In this document: positions 8,547-16,027 of the stretch, in pieces
Layout: every line of letters begins with the position of its first letter
Numbering within the stretch: the stretch's first letter is position 1
Source: Streptomyces sp. LUP30
Lineage (GTDB): Bacteria; Actinomycetota; Actinomycetes; Streptomycetales; Streptomycetaceae
Direction: 5' to 3'
Assembly: GCF_001746365.1 (NCBI RefSeq)
Contig: NZ_MJAJ01000007.1
Location: forward strand, 41,346 to 105,345
Length of the DNA: 64,000 bases
Position numbers and translations under genes: made by a program
Notes under the pieces: generated by a model
Seen by the model: only the letters and a program-made list of their open reading frames with translations
Told to the model about the DNA's origin: nothing
Database searches by the model: none

Positions 8547-9017
8547 ATGACGAACCCCGCACACCCCGGCCGCATGCTGTTCCTGAACATTCCCGTGACG
8601 GACCTCGAACGCAGCAAGGCGTTCTTCGCCGGTCTCGGGTTCGGTTTCAACCCGCACTTCACCGACGAGAGCGCCGCCTGCATGCTGGTCGGCGAGCACG
8701 CCTTCGTCATGCTGCTCAGCCGTGAGAAGTTCGCGCAGTTCGCCAAACTGCCCATGGCCGATCCCACCACGCACACGCTGGCGCTGTACTGCTTCAGCGT
8801 GTCGTCCCGTGACGAGGTCGACAGCGTCAGCGCCGCCGCACTCGCGGCGGGCGGCACCGAGGCGGACGGCGCCGAGGACCACGGCTTCATGTACTCACGC
8901 AGCTTCTTCGACCTCGACGGTCACGGCTGGCAGGTCATGTGGATGGACCCGGCTGCGGCGGAGCAGGGCCCCGAGGCGTTCACGGCCTCCGCGCAGGACG
9001 CCGGCGCCCCTGCCTGA
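8547..9017 (+). CDS. Glyoxalase/bleomycin-resistance (VOC) family protein
   Basis: A 156-residue protein of the vicinal oxygen chelate fold, with two beta-alpha-beta-beta-beta halves. The N-terminal MLFLNIPVTDLERSKAFFAGLGF and the C-terminal FFDLDGHGWQVMWMD are typical of the family. The ATG at 8547 is used because homology begins there; the 27 in-frame codons upstream look like leader DNA. VOC proteins include lyases, dioxygenases and binding proteins, so the substrate is unknown. It is expressed alone, divergent from the GH74 gene. Confidence 0.85.
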   Translation: MTNPAHPGRMLFLNIPVTDLERSKAFFAGLGFGFNPHFTDESAACMLVGEHAFVMLLSREKFAQFAKLPMADPTTHTLALYCFSVSSRDEVDSVSAAALAAGGTEADGAEDHGFMYSRSFFDLDGHGWQVMWMDPAAAEQGPEAFTASAQDAGAPA

Positions 9018-9078
9018 CCCGCGGACCGGCAATCCCCTCGTCGTCACCGGCCCGCTCCTCCGGCCACCGCCGGTCGCG

Positions 9079-9747
9079 TCACGGATGGAACCGCCACCGG
9101 CCTTCGGAAACGACATCGACCTCGCCGTCCCTGACACGAACGGCCGTCTCGTCGTCGATGAAGTAGATCGGGAAGTCCGCCCGCGCAGCGATGCGATCGG
9201 CCCAGGCGTCGTCCCGCTCGGGGAAGTCCGGCGAGTACAGGTGGGGCTTGAGGTACCAGTCGAAGAGGCCGAACGGCGGCTCCACGGTCGTCGCGCCGAG
9301 CACGTGGAGGTCCGCGCCGTCCCCGATGACGTCGGCGGAATGTCCGGTGAGATGGCGGCTGAAGATCATCGATCCGGCGCTGACCCCCACGTAGACCCGG
9401 TTCTCCAGCGCCTCCAGGAAGCCGTCGGCCAGGCCGTTGCCGGTGATGCTGCGCGCGAGGTGGTAGTGGCTGCCGCCTTCGACGTAGACGACGTCGGCGT
9501 GGAGCAGCCGGTCGAGCACCATCTGCCGGGGCAGGCCGTTCAGCTCCAGGACGTCGAACTCCCGCCAGCCCAGGCCGTGCAGCAGGTTCATGTGCGCGAC
9601 GAACCACCCGTGGTCCCCGGGCTCGGCGACCGATGCCGTGGGCACGTACACGACGTTCGCCGATCCGAACGGCTTTCCCAGCATGTCCCGCAGCGCATCC
9701 CGCAGTGTCTCGTTGCGCAGGCCGCTCGCCGTCAACAGGAAGTTCAT
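9079..9747 (-). CDS. Peptidase E-like (S51) serine peptidase
   Basis: A 222-residue cytoplasmic protein of the peptidase E/cyanophycinase fold. The nucleophile motif is VGVSAGSMIFSR, with the active Ser in G-x-S-A-G. An earlier conserved segment (VVYVEGGSHYHLARSI) and a C-terminal IYFIDDETAVRVRDG are also family features. The start at 9747 (MNFLLTASGL) matches the family N-terminus. Members cleave Asp-X dipeptides or act on related acidic substrates. It is convergent with the VOC gene, 61 bp away. Confidence 0.82.
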   Translation of the reverse strand: MNFLLTASGLRNETLRDALRDMLGKPFGSANVVYVPTASVAEPGDHGWFVAHMNLLHGLGWREFDVLELNGLPRQMVLDRLLHADVVYVEGGSHYHLARSITGNGLADGFLEALENRVYVGVSAGSMIFSRHLTGHSADVIGDGADLHVLGATTVEPPFGLFDWYLKPHLYSPDFPERDDAWADRIAARADFPIYFIDDETAVRVRDGEVDVVSEGRWRFHP

Positions 9748-9919
9748 CGGGCGAGCCAAGCACGCCCGACGGACGCGTGCAAAGCACGGGAAACGAGTGG
9801 GACGGCGGAACGGGACGGCCCGCGACGGGGCGGCGAAAATAAGATCGAAAAGAATGACCGCCTGACGTAGGGTCACCACGGCTCGCCGGACTGCCCGAGC
9901 GGGTACACACAGGGGGTAC

Positions 9920-10348
9920 ATGATGCGCCACAAGATTGCGGCCCTGGCCGCGACGGTCCTTCTCGCCGGCGGGGCACTCGCCAACGCGACCTCGGCGTCG
10001 GCGACTGTCGATCCGCCCAGCGGTGGCTGGGACCACACGTGGACCACCTCGGACTCCAACCCGGGTGGCACGGTCTACGTCGCCGAGTACGGCGACGTCA
10101 TCTCGGTCTGCGACACGGACGCCGACGGAGTCGCCCCCCGCGCCCAGGTCGCCGTCCAGTACCCGAGCGGCGCGTATCACATCCGTTACACCCTCACCGC
10201 CTCGGGCGGAGAGGGCGCATGCGCCACGGCCCGTGCTTCGCAGGGAGGCATCTACGACCTCCCCGAGAACACGTCGATCAGCGTCGCGGTCTGGCTGGGC
10301 CCGGACTACGGCAACGTGACCACGCACTACTACCAGAACGACCACTAG
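9920..10348 (+). CDS. Small secreted protein of unknown function
   Basis: A 142-residue protein starting at tandem ATGs (9920 or 9923) behind an aggggg ribosome site. A classic Sec signal peptide (positive N-terminus, hydrophobic core, Ala-rich cleavage zone near SASA) covers about residues 1-29. The mature part is about 113 residues, rich in Gly, Asp, Tyr and Thr, with two Cys (SVCDTD and GACAT) that could form a disulfide. I recognise no family. It stands alone and ends before a very strong terminator. Confidence 0.75.
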   Translation: MMRHKIAALAATVLLAGGALANATSASATVDPPSGGWDHTWTTSDSNPGGTVYVAEYGDVISVCDTDADGVAPRAQVAVQYPSGAYHIRYTLTASGGEGACATARASQGGIYDLPENTSISVAVWLGPDYGNVTTHYYQNDH

Positions 10349-10444
10349 CCGGTCCGCAGGGGCGGAAACGTCCCTGTGCGTCCGGCGCCGCTCCCCGCCC
10401 CGTCGTCGAACCTCCGAGGCCGACCGGGACGGGAACCGAGACGG

Positions 10445-10490
10445 CGGGACGAAGAGGGCGGCACCCCCGGGTGCCGCCCTCTTCGTCCCG
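10445..10490. terminator. Strong bidirectional hairpin terminator
   Basis: A 22-bp perfect inverted repeat (10445-10466 with 10469-10490), the longest stem in the window. It lies between the convergent small secreted protein and levanase genes. Confidence 0.88.
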
Positions 10491-10577
10491 TCCGGCGGGG
10501 CCGGTCGGAGGCCGTGACGGGGATCGGGCGACGCGCCTGTCCTGGTGTCCGTCGCGTTCAGCGCCGTACGGGTCCGG

Positions 10578-13127
10578 TCACGGCCAGATGGACCTCAGCT
10601 GCCACGCCTGTATGCCGACGGTGGCGGTGCCGCCTTCGGCGAAGGCGTCGACGCCGGTGCTGGAGGGGTCGGGGAAGATCTGGTCCGTGAGGGTGACCTG
10701 TTCGCCGCTCGCGTTCTGGGCGTAGACCTCGACGGACGAGGCGTCGACGAGGACGTGCAGGCTCAGCCGGCCGCCGCCGAGTTCGAGCGGAGCGCGCTGG
10801 ACGCCGGCGAAGGCGGGGTCGAAGCCGGTCGCGCCGGAAGCGGTGCGATCGAGGTAGACCTCGCCGGTGGCGGCGTCGTAGCCGATGCGGGTGTGCTGCC
10901 CGCCACCGCTGCGGACGTCCAGACCGGAGCGGCCGGCGGTGCCCGGGGTGAGGTCGGCCTGGAGTTCCAGGCTGCCGCCCTGCACCTGGAGCGGAGTGGT
11001 GGTGTTCGAGACGCGGGTGCCGGGCACCCGGGTGCGGGCGCCGCGCAGGGCGGTGAGTTCAGCGACCGGCTCCTGGATCAGCCGGACCCTGCCGTCCACG
11101 GTCTTCAGGGAGAGCCGGCGGGGGAACGTGTCGGCGCTGCGCCACGGGGAGGTCGGTATGGCCTGCCCGTAGTTCCAGTTGTTCATCCAGGCGGTCATGA
11201 CGCGGCGGCCGCCGGGGGCGTCGGTCCACGTGTTGGCGGCGTAGAAGTCGGCGCCGTAGTCGAGCCAGTGGGCGCGCTGAGTGGTGTTCAGGGCGGGCTT
11301 GTCGGCAGTGGTGAACTGATCGGCGAGGACGTGTCCCCAGCCGCCGGGGTTGGCGTCCACGATCTGGATCCGGACCTTCTTGCCCTTGTAGGCCATGGTG
11401 TTGAAGGAGGCCCAGTCGAGGTTCTCGGAGTCGGCGCCGGTGGCGCTCTGGACGACCTCGCCGTCGACCAGCAGGTTGACGCCGGTCTCGACGGAGAGAG
11501 GCTTCGCCTGCGTGTCGGAGAGGACCACCTGGTCGAGGTTCAGGTGGCCCCAGCCGCCGGAGGCGGCGTCCACGGCCTTGATCTGGGCCTGCTTGCCCTG
11601 CAGGTCGGACAGGTCCCACGAGGCCCAGTTCAGTGCTTCGCCGTTGGATCCGGTGGCGGAGCGCACCACCTTGCCGTCCACGACGAGCTCCACCGCGGTG
11701 GGAGTGTCGGAACCTGTGGGGTGGTCGCCGCCGCCGATGAGGAAGTCCAGGTACCTCTTGTCGATGGTGAAGGCCGGGGAGGTCAGCGTGCCGGTGCCGG
11801 CATCACCGTCGAGGAAAGTGTTGACGAGTCCCTTGCCGAGGTAGCCGGTGACCTGCTGCTGGCCGGGGAGCGTGCCCTGAGCCGGTCCGGCGCCGAAGGC
11901 GTCGCCGGTGGTGGTCCAGTCGCCGATGGGGCCGGCGTAGGTGCTGCCCTCGAAGTCGGCGAGGGTCTCACCGGTGGGTGCCGGCTGCCCGCCCAGGGCG
12001 GAGCCGGGCTGGTGGGGATGGTTGCCGCCGCCGACCTTGAAGTTGATGTAGTTGCCGGTCACCGTGAACTCGGGCGAGGTCAGGGTGCCGGTGGAGGCGT
12101 CGCCGCCGTGGAAGCTGTCGGCGAATGCCGTGCCCTCGAAGCCGGTGACCTCCGACTGCCCGTCCACCGCCCCGGTCACCGGTCCGCCTCCGAAGGCGTC
12201 GCCGGTGGCCTTCCAGTCGCCGAACGAGCCGGACTCGAAGTCCTGGGTGAGGGTGCCGCTCGGCGGGGTGTACGTGGCGCCGGAGTCGTCGGAGGTGAAC
12301 TTCTCGCCGTCGAAGTCGCCGACGAAGTACTGGGCGCCGGAGCCGCCCGCGATGCCGCCGGGATTGAGGTTGACGGCCAGCACCCACTTGGTCTTCTTCG
12401 TGTCGCCGTCGACGGGGAGCGGGAACAGGTCCGGGCACTCCCACACCCCGCCGGTGGCGCCGGCCGGGCCGAAGTCGCTCTGGTGGGTCCAGTGCTTGAG
12501 GTCGGACGAGCTGTAGAAGGAGATCTTGTGCTGGTCGGCGAGGGCGACGGCCATCAGCCAGCTCTGCGTGGGGGCGTACCAGAAGACCTTGGGGTCGCGG
12601 AAGTCGTCCGAGCCGATGTCGAGCACCGGGTTGCCGTCGTACTTGGTCCAGGTGGTGCCGCCGTCGGTGCTGTAGGCGAGGGCCTGCTGCTGCTTGCCGG
12701 AGGCTTTCTGCGCGCTGGTGTAGACGGCGACGAGCGGAGGGTTCTTCGCGGTCCCGAAGCCGGTGGTGTTGTTCCTGTCCAGCACCACGCTGCCCGAGAA
12801 GACCATCTCGCTGTCGTCCTGGGGGATGGCTAGCGGGAGTTGCTTCCAGTGGACGAGGTCGGTGCTGACGGCGTGGCCCCAGGACATGTTGCCCCAGGTG
12901 TTGCCGGACGGGTTGTACTGGAAGAACAGGTGGTACTTGCCCTTGTAGTAGATGAGGCCGTTGGGGTCGTTCATCCAGTTCTGGGCCGGGGTGAAGTGGA
13001 ACTGGGGGCGGTACGGCTCGTGGTAGAGCGTGTCGGCCACGGCGGGAGACGCCGCGACCAGGCCGAGCCCGGACAGGGCGGCCAGTGCGGCCAGGAGTCC
13101 GCGGCGCAGACGAAGTGTTCTGGACAT
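10578..13127 (-). CDS. Secreted GH32 levanase/fructanase with nested inserted modules
   Basis: An 849-residue exported fructan hydrolase. The ATG at 13127 follows an aaggag site, and a Sec signal covers residues 1-31. The GH32 five-blade propeller shows all three catalytic motifs: WMNDPNG (nucleophile Asp54), FRDP (178-179) and ECPD (acid/base Glu230). The propeller is interrupted at about residue 293 and resumes near 618 (AHWLDYGADFYA); a C-terminal beta-sandwich follows. The insertion holds two copies of a DFE...GDW...GDAFG module, one apparently nested inside the other. It probably degrades levan or inulin outside the cell. A LacI-type operator upstream and a divergent LacI gene suggest substrate-induced control. 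Confidence 0.92.
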   Translation of the reverse strand: MSRTLRLRRGLLAALAALSGLGLVAASPAVADTLYHEPYRPQFHFTPAQNWMNDPNGLIYYKGKYHLFFQYNPSGNTWGNMSWGHAVSTDLVHWKQLPLAIPQDDSEMVFSGSVVLDRNNTTGFGTAKNPPLVAVYTSAQKASGKQQQALAYSTDGGTTWTKYDGNPVLDIGSDDFRDPKVFWYAPTQSWLMAVALADQHKISFYSSSDLKHWTHQSDFGPAGATGGVWECPDLFPLPVDGDTKKTKWVLAVNLNPGGIAGGSGAQYFVGDFDGEKFTSDDSGATYTPPSGTLTQDFESGSFGDWKATGDAFGGGPVTGAVDGQSEVTGFEGTAFADSFHGGDASTGTLTSPEFTVTGNYINFKVGGGNHPHQPGSALGGQPAPTGETLADFEGSTYAGPIGDWTTTGDAFGAGPAQGTLPGQQQVTGYLGKGLVNTFLDGDAGTGTLTSPAFTIDKRYLDFLIGGGDHPTGSDTPTAVELVVDGKVVRSATGSNGEALNWASWDLSDLQGKQAQIKAVDAASGGWGHLNLDQVVLSDTQAKPLSVETGVNLLVDGEVVQSATGADSENLDWASFNTMAYKGKKVRIQIVDANPGGWGHVLADQFTTADKPALNTTQRAHWLDYGADFYAANTWTDAPGGRRVMTAWMNNWNYGQAIPTSPWRSADTFPRRLSLKTVDGRVRLIQEPVAELTALRGARTRVPGTRVSNTTTPLQVQGGSLELQADLTPGTAGRSGLDVRSGGGQHTRIGYDAATGEVYLDRTASGATGFDPAFAGVQRAPLELGGGRLSLHVLVDASSVEVYAQNASGEQVTLTDQIFPDPSSTGVDAFAEGGTATVGIQAWQLRSIWP

Positions 13128-13441
13128 GGCGCTCCTTGCAGGCGTGCGGGCTTCGTCTCGGCCTTGGGGGACTGACGCGTGACGCTCGACGCGTGCCGGG
13201 TGCGGGGCGGCTACGCGTGTCGGGGGTACGGGCGGCGGCTGCGCCGTGGCCTCGTCCAAGGCCACAGGCGAGCCCGGCTGTGAGGGGCGGCACGACACCG
13301 GCAGGGTGCTTCAGCCCATGTCTGGAAACGTTTCGCAGAACGTACGGGCAACGTGCCGCCGAAGTCCAGACCCTGTGCGGGAAACTCCTGAATGCGAGGA
13401 TGGGCGCGCCTGCGCGGTGCCATTGATCCCGGGAGAAATCG
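13128..13441. other. Divergent control region of levanase and LacI genes
   Basis: A 314-bp gap between the divergent levanase and LacI regulator genes. It holds the LacI-type operator at 13325-13334 and presumably both promoters. No other gene is seen. Confidence 0.65.
13325..13334. promoter_or_regulatory. LacI-family operator
   Basis: The palindrome GAAACGTTTC, with the central CG typical of LacI/GalR-family sites, lies between the levanase and LacI genes. It fits autoregulation and repression of the levanase by the adjacent regulator. Confidence 0.65.
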
Positions 13442-14485
13442 TTGTCCAGCGAGCAGAATGACACAGGTCGGCGGCAGGCCACCATGCGCGATGTCGCGAC
13501 CATGGCCGGGGTCGGGATCGCCACCGTCTCGCGGGTCGTCAACGGCAAACCCGTCACGCCCGACCTGGCGGAACGGGTGGAGCGCGCAGCCGAGTCGCTC
13601 GGCTACCGCCAGGATCTGACGGCCAGCAGCCTGCGCCGGGCCGACCGCCGCACCAGCACCCTCGGCCTGGTCCTGGAGGACGCGGCCAACCCCTTCTCGG
13701 CCGCGCTGCACCGCGCGGTGGAGGACGCCGCCGCCGAGCGCGGCCTGCTGCTTCTGGCCGGTTCCACCGACGAGGACCCGGTCCGGGAGCGCGGCCTGCT
13801 GAGGACTTTCGCCGCCCGCCGGGTCGACGGCCTCATCGTGGTGCCCACGGGTCGGAACGACACCGACCTCGACGCGGCCCGCCGCGCCGGGACACCCGTC
13901 GTGTGCGTGGACCGCCGCACCGCGGCGCCGCAGGTGGACACCGTGACCGTGGACAACCGCGCGGGAGTGCGGGCGGCGGTGAAAAGGCTGAACGAGGCCG
14001 GTCACCGGCGCATCGCCTTCCTCGGGGACCTCCGCTCGATCTGGACTGCCGAAGAGCGCCATGCCGGGTTCGTGGAGGGGCTGGCCGAGGCGGGCTGCGT
14101 CCTGCACCCTTCGCTCGTGAGGCGCGGCCTGCACGGTGCGGAGGCCGCCCAGGAGGCCACCCGTGGACTCCTGGCCCTGCCCCACGCGCCGACGGCATTC
14201 GTCTCGGGCCAGAATCTCCTGACCGTCGGGGCCCGTATGGCCCTGCAGGCGCTTGGGCTGCAGCGTCGCGTGGCGCTGATCGGCTTCGACGACCTGCCCC
14301 TGGCCGACCTGCTGGAGCCGGGCATCTCGGTGATCGCCCAGGATCACCGGGCCATCGGCCGGGAGGCTGCGGGCCTGCTGTTCGACCGGCTCGGGGGCGA
14401 GGCCGGCCCCGCCCGTCACCGCGTGCTGGCCACGCGCTACGTCGCCCGCGGCTCCGGCGAACTCCCCGCTCCCGAGGACGGCTGA
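13442..14485 (+). CDS. LacI-family transcriptional regulator (probable levanase repressor)
   Basis: A 347-residue sugar-responsive repressor. The TTG at 13442 has a gggaga site upstream; an in-frame ATG at 13484 is the alternative. The N-terminal helix-turn-helix and hinge are clear: TMRDVATMAGVGIATVSRVVNGK, then LGYRQDLTASSLR. The rest is a type 1 periplasmic-binding fold ending with the VALIGFDDLPLADLLEPGISVIAQD segment of the effector domain. It is divergent from the levanase and sits beside a consensus LacI operator, so it most likely represses levanase transcription until fructose or an oligofructan binds. Confidence 0.9.
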   Translation: MSSEQNDTGRRQATMRDVATMAGVGIATVSRVVNGKPVTPDLAERVERAAESLGYRQDLTASSLRRADRRTSTLGLVLEDAANPFSAALHRAVEDAAAERGLLLLAGSTDEDPVRERGLLRTFAARRVDGLIVVPTGRNDTDLDAARRAGTPVVCVDRRTAAPQVDTVTVDNRAGVRAAVKRLNEAGHRRIAFLGDLRSIWTAEERHAGFVEGLAEAGCVLHPSLVRRGLHGAEAAQEATRGLLALPHAPTAFVSGQNLLTVGARMALQALGLQRRVALIGFDDLPLADLLEPGISVIAQDHRAIGREAAGLLFDRLGGEAGPARHRVLATRYVARGSGELPAPEDG

Positions 14486-14557
14486 CGACTGCCTCGCACT
14501 TCCCCGTGCACGAGTGGTTTCCGGTGCGTTGACGGCCCCTCCTCTCGGTGCTTCACT

Positions 14558-14657
14558 GCCGGAACCGGTACCGGAACCGGTTCCGGAACTGGTACCGGTA
14601 CCGGTTCCGGAACCGGTTCCGGTACCGGTGTCGCCTCCGGTTCCGGTTCCACCGATC
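14558..14657. repeat. Palindromic CCGGWWCCGG-type repeat tract
   Basis: About 100 bp made of alternating ccggaa, ccggtt and ccggta hexamers, ending in ggttcc units. It includes self-complementary 16-mers at 14571-14586, 14601-14616 and 14607-14622. It lies directly upstream of the second LacI gene. The plus frame through it would read Pro-Val/Pro-Glu repeats, but no ribosome site supports translation. Confidence 0.85.
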
Positions 14658-14723
14658 TCCGCACCTCGGCACTTCGGTGCGGGAGAACGTCATCCGCCTG
14701 TGTGTGGAGTGAGAGGAGGTGGC

Positions 14724-15773
14724 ATGGGAGTCACCATCGCCGACGTGGCCGCACGGGCCGGCGTCAGCAAGACGACGGTCTCGCGAGTGCTGAACGGCAA
14801 AGGCGAGATCAACGAGAACACCGTCCTGAAGGTCCGCAAGGCGATAGCGGAGCTGGGCTATGTGCCGAGCGCCGGAGCGGTCGGGCTCGCACGCGGCACC
14901 ACACAGATGATCGGCATGCTGGTCCCGGACAGGGCCAGGGCCTGGCCCGGCGTCGTGCGGGCGGTCGTCGAAACGCTGGAGACCGAGGGCTTCGGACTGC
15001 GCATGCTGACCTGGAACCGTGATGAGGAGTCACTGCGCAGGCTCGGTCTGCAGGTCGCTGCCAAGTCGTTCGACGGTCTGCTGGTGACAGAGCCCGAGGA
15101 CGCCATGGGATACATCGCGGAGCTGCACGAAGCGGGGCTGCCGGTCGTGCTGATCGACGATCGCTTCCAGCGGCCGGGATTCCCCTACGTGGCCACCACC
15201 GACCGGGAGGGGGGCGCGCAGGCCGCCCGGCACCTGCTGGAGCTCGGGCGCCGTCGTCCCCTGGTGGTGACGGGCCCCGAGAGGTTCGGCAGTACGCGGG
15301 AGCGGCTGGGCGGCTTCGTCGATGTCTACGCCGAAGCCGGGATCGAGATCGGCCGACGCAGCATCGTCCCCGGCGACTCCGACTCCGACACCGACTCCGA
15401 CACCGACACCGACACCGACTCCGACTTCGAGCGCGGCCGTGGCGCGGTGGGGCGGGCTCGCGCGGAGGGCGTGGAGTTCGACTCGGTCTTCGCACACAGC
15501 GACCCCTCGGCGGCCGGCGTGCTGGCCGCACTGCACGAGGCCGGTCTGTGGGTGCCGCAGGATGTCGCAGTGGTGGGCTTCGACGACCTCGAGACGGCGT
15601 CGTACACCTATCCGGCCCTGACGACCGTCCGGCGGCCGGTGCGGGAGATGGGCGAGGCGGCGGCGCGTCTGCTGCTGGACCACGTGCGCGGATCGCCGAA
15701 GGCCGCTCCCTCGTGCATCGTCCCCACCAGCCTCGTGGTCCGCGGCTCGACGTCACAGCCGGGCTCGAACTGA
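14724..15773 (+). CDS. LacI-family regulator with Asp/Ser/Thr repeat insertion
   Basis: A 349-residue LacI/GalR-type regulator. The ATG at 14724 follows an ideal gaggaggt site. The DNA-binding head is VTIADVAARAGVSKTTVSRVLNGKG with a hinge at LGYVPSAGAVGLARG. The effector domain ends in VAVVGFDDLETASYTYPALTTVRRP. In the second lobe, a low-complexity run alternating Asp with Ser or Thr (positions 15375-15428) is inserted between GRRSIVPG and ERGRGAV, where relatives have a short loop. It lies 238 bp after the first LacI gene. Its targets are not evident from position, since the next gene (S53 protease) is convergent. Confidence 0.88.
   Translation: MGVTIADVAARAGVSKTTVSRVLNGKGEINENTVLKVRKAIAELGYVPSAGAVGLARGTTQMIGMLVPDRARAWPGVVRAVVETLETEGFGLRMLTWNRDEESLRRLGLQVAAKSFDGLLVTEPEDAMGYIAELHEAGLPVVLIDDRFQRPGFPYVATTDREGGAQAARHLLELGRRRPLVVTGPERFGSTRERLGGFVDVYAEAGIEIGRRSIVPGDSDSDTDSDTDTDTDSDFERGRGAVGRARAEGVEFDSVFAHSDPSAAGVLAALHEAGLWVPQDVAVVGFDDLETASYTYPALTTVRRPVREMGEAAARLLLDHVRGSPKAAPSCIVPTSLVVRGSTSQPGSN
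15375..15428 (+). repeat. In-frame hexamer repeat (GACTCC/GACACC, 9 units)
   Basis: Nine 6-bp units inside the second LacI gene, encoding alternating Asp-Ser and Asp-Thr. The last unit is degenerate (gacttc). The 6-bp unit keeps frame whatever the copy number. Confidence 0.95.
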
Positions 15774-15940
15774 CACTGCGTCATCGCCGGCCCACTGTGT
15801 CGGTGGGGTGGCGCGGGGACGGAAAGCGGGATGGCCCGTCCGGGAAGGGATACGCCGCGTTCGTGCAGGGGATGCGCGGGCGGGTCGCCCAGGGCGGTGG
15901 AGCGGGCGCGGTGGCACGCATGCGGCACGGCGGCTGAGAC

Positions 15941-15988
15941 CCGGAAGGGCCGGCCTGGGAGGAAACCCTCCTGAGCCGGCCCTTCCGG
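15941..15988. terminator. Hairpin terminator between LacI and S53 genes
   Basis: A 14-bp perfect stem (15941-15954 with 15975-15988) whose 20-nt interior contains a second short GGAGG/CCTCC pairing. It lies between convergent genes. Confidence 0.8.
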
Positions 15989-16027
15989 GGCGGGGGCAGG
16001 GACCGGGAGGAGCGAGAGCCCCACCGA

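Noticed and set aside
14514..14723. N-terminal Pro-Val repeat extension of the second LacI protein
   Set aside because: The frame is open, but the ideal ribosome site and ATG at 14724 match the family N-terminus exactly. The upstream repeat is better read as DNA-level structure.
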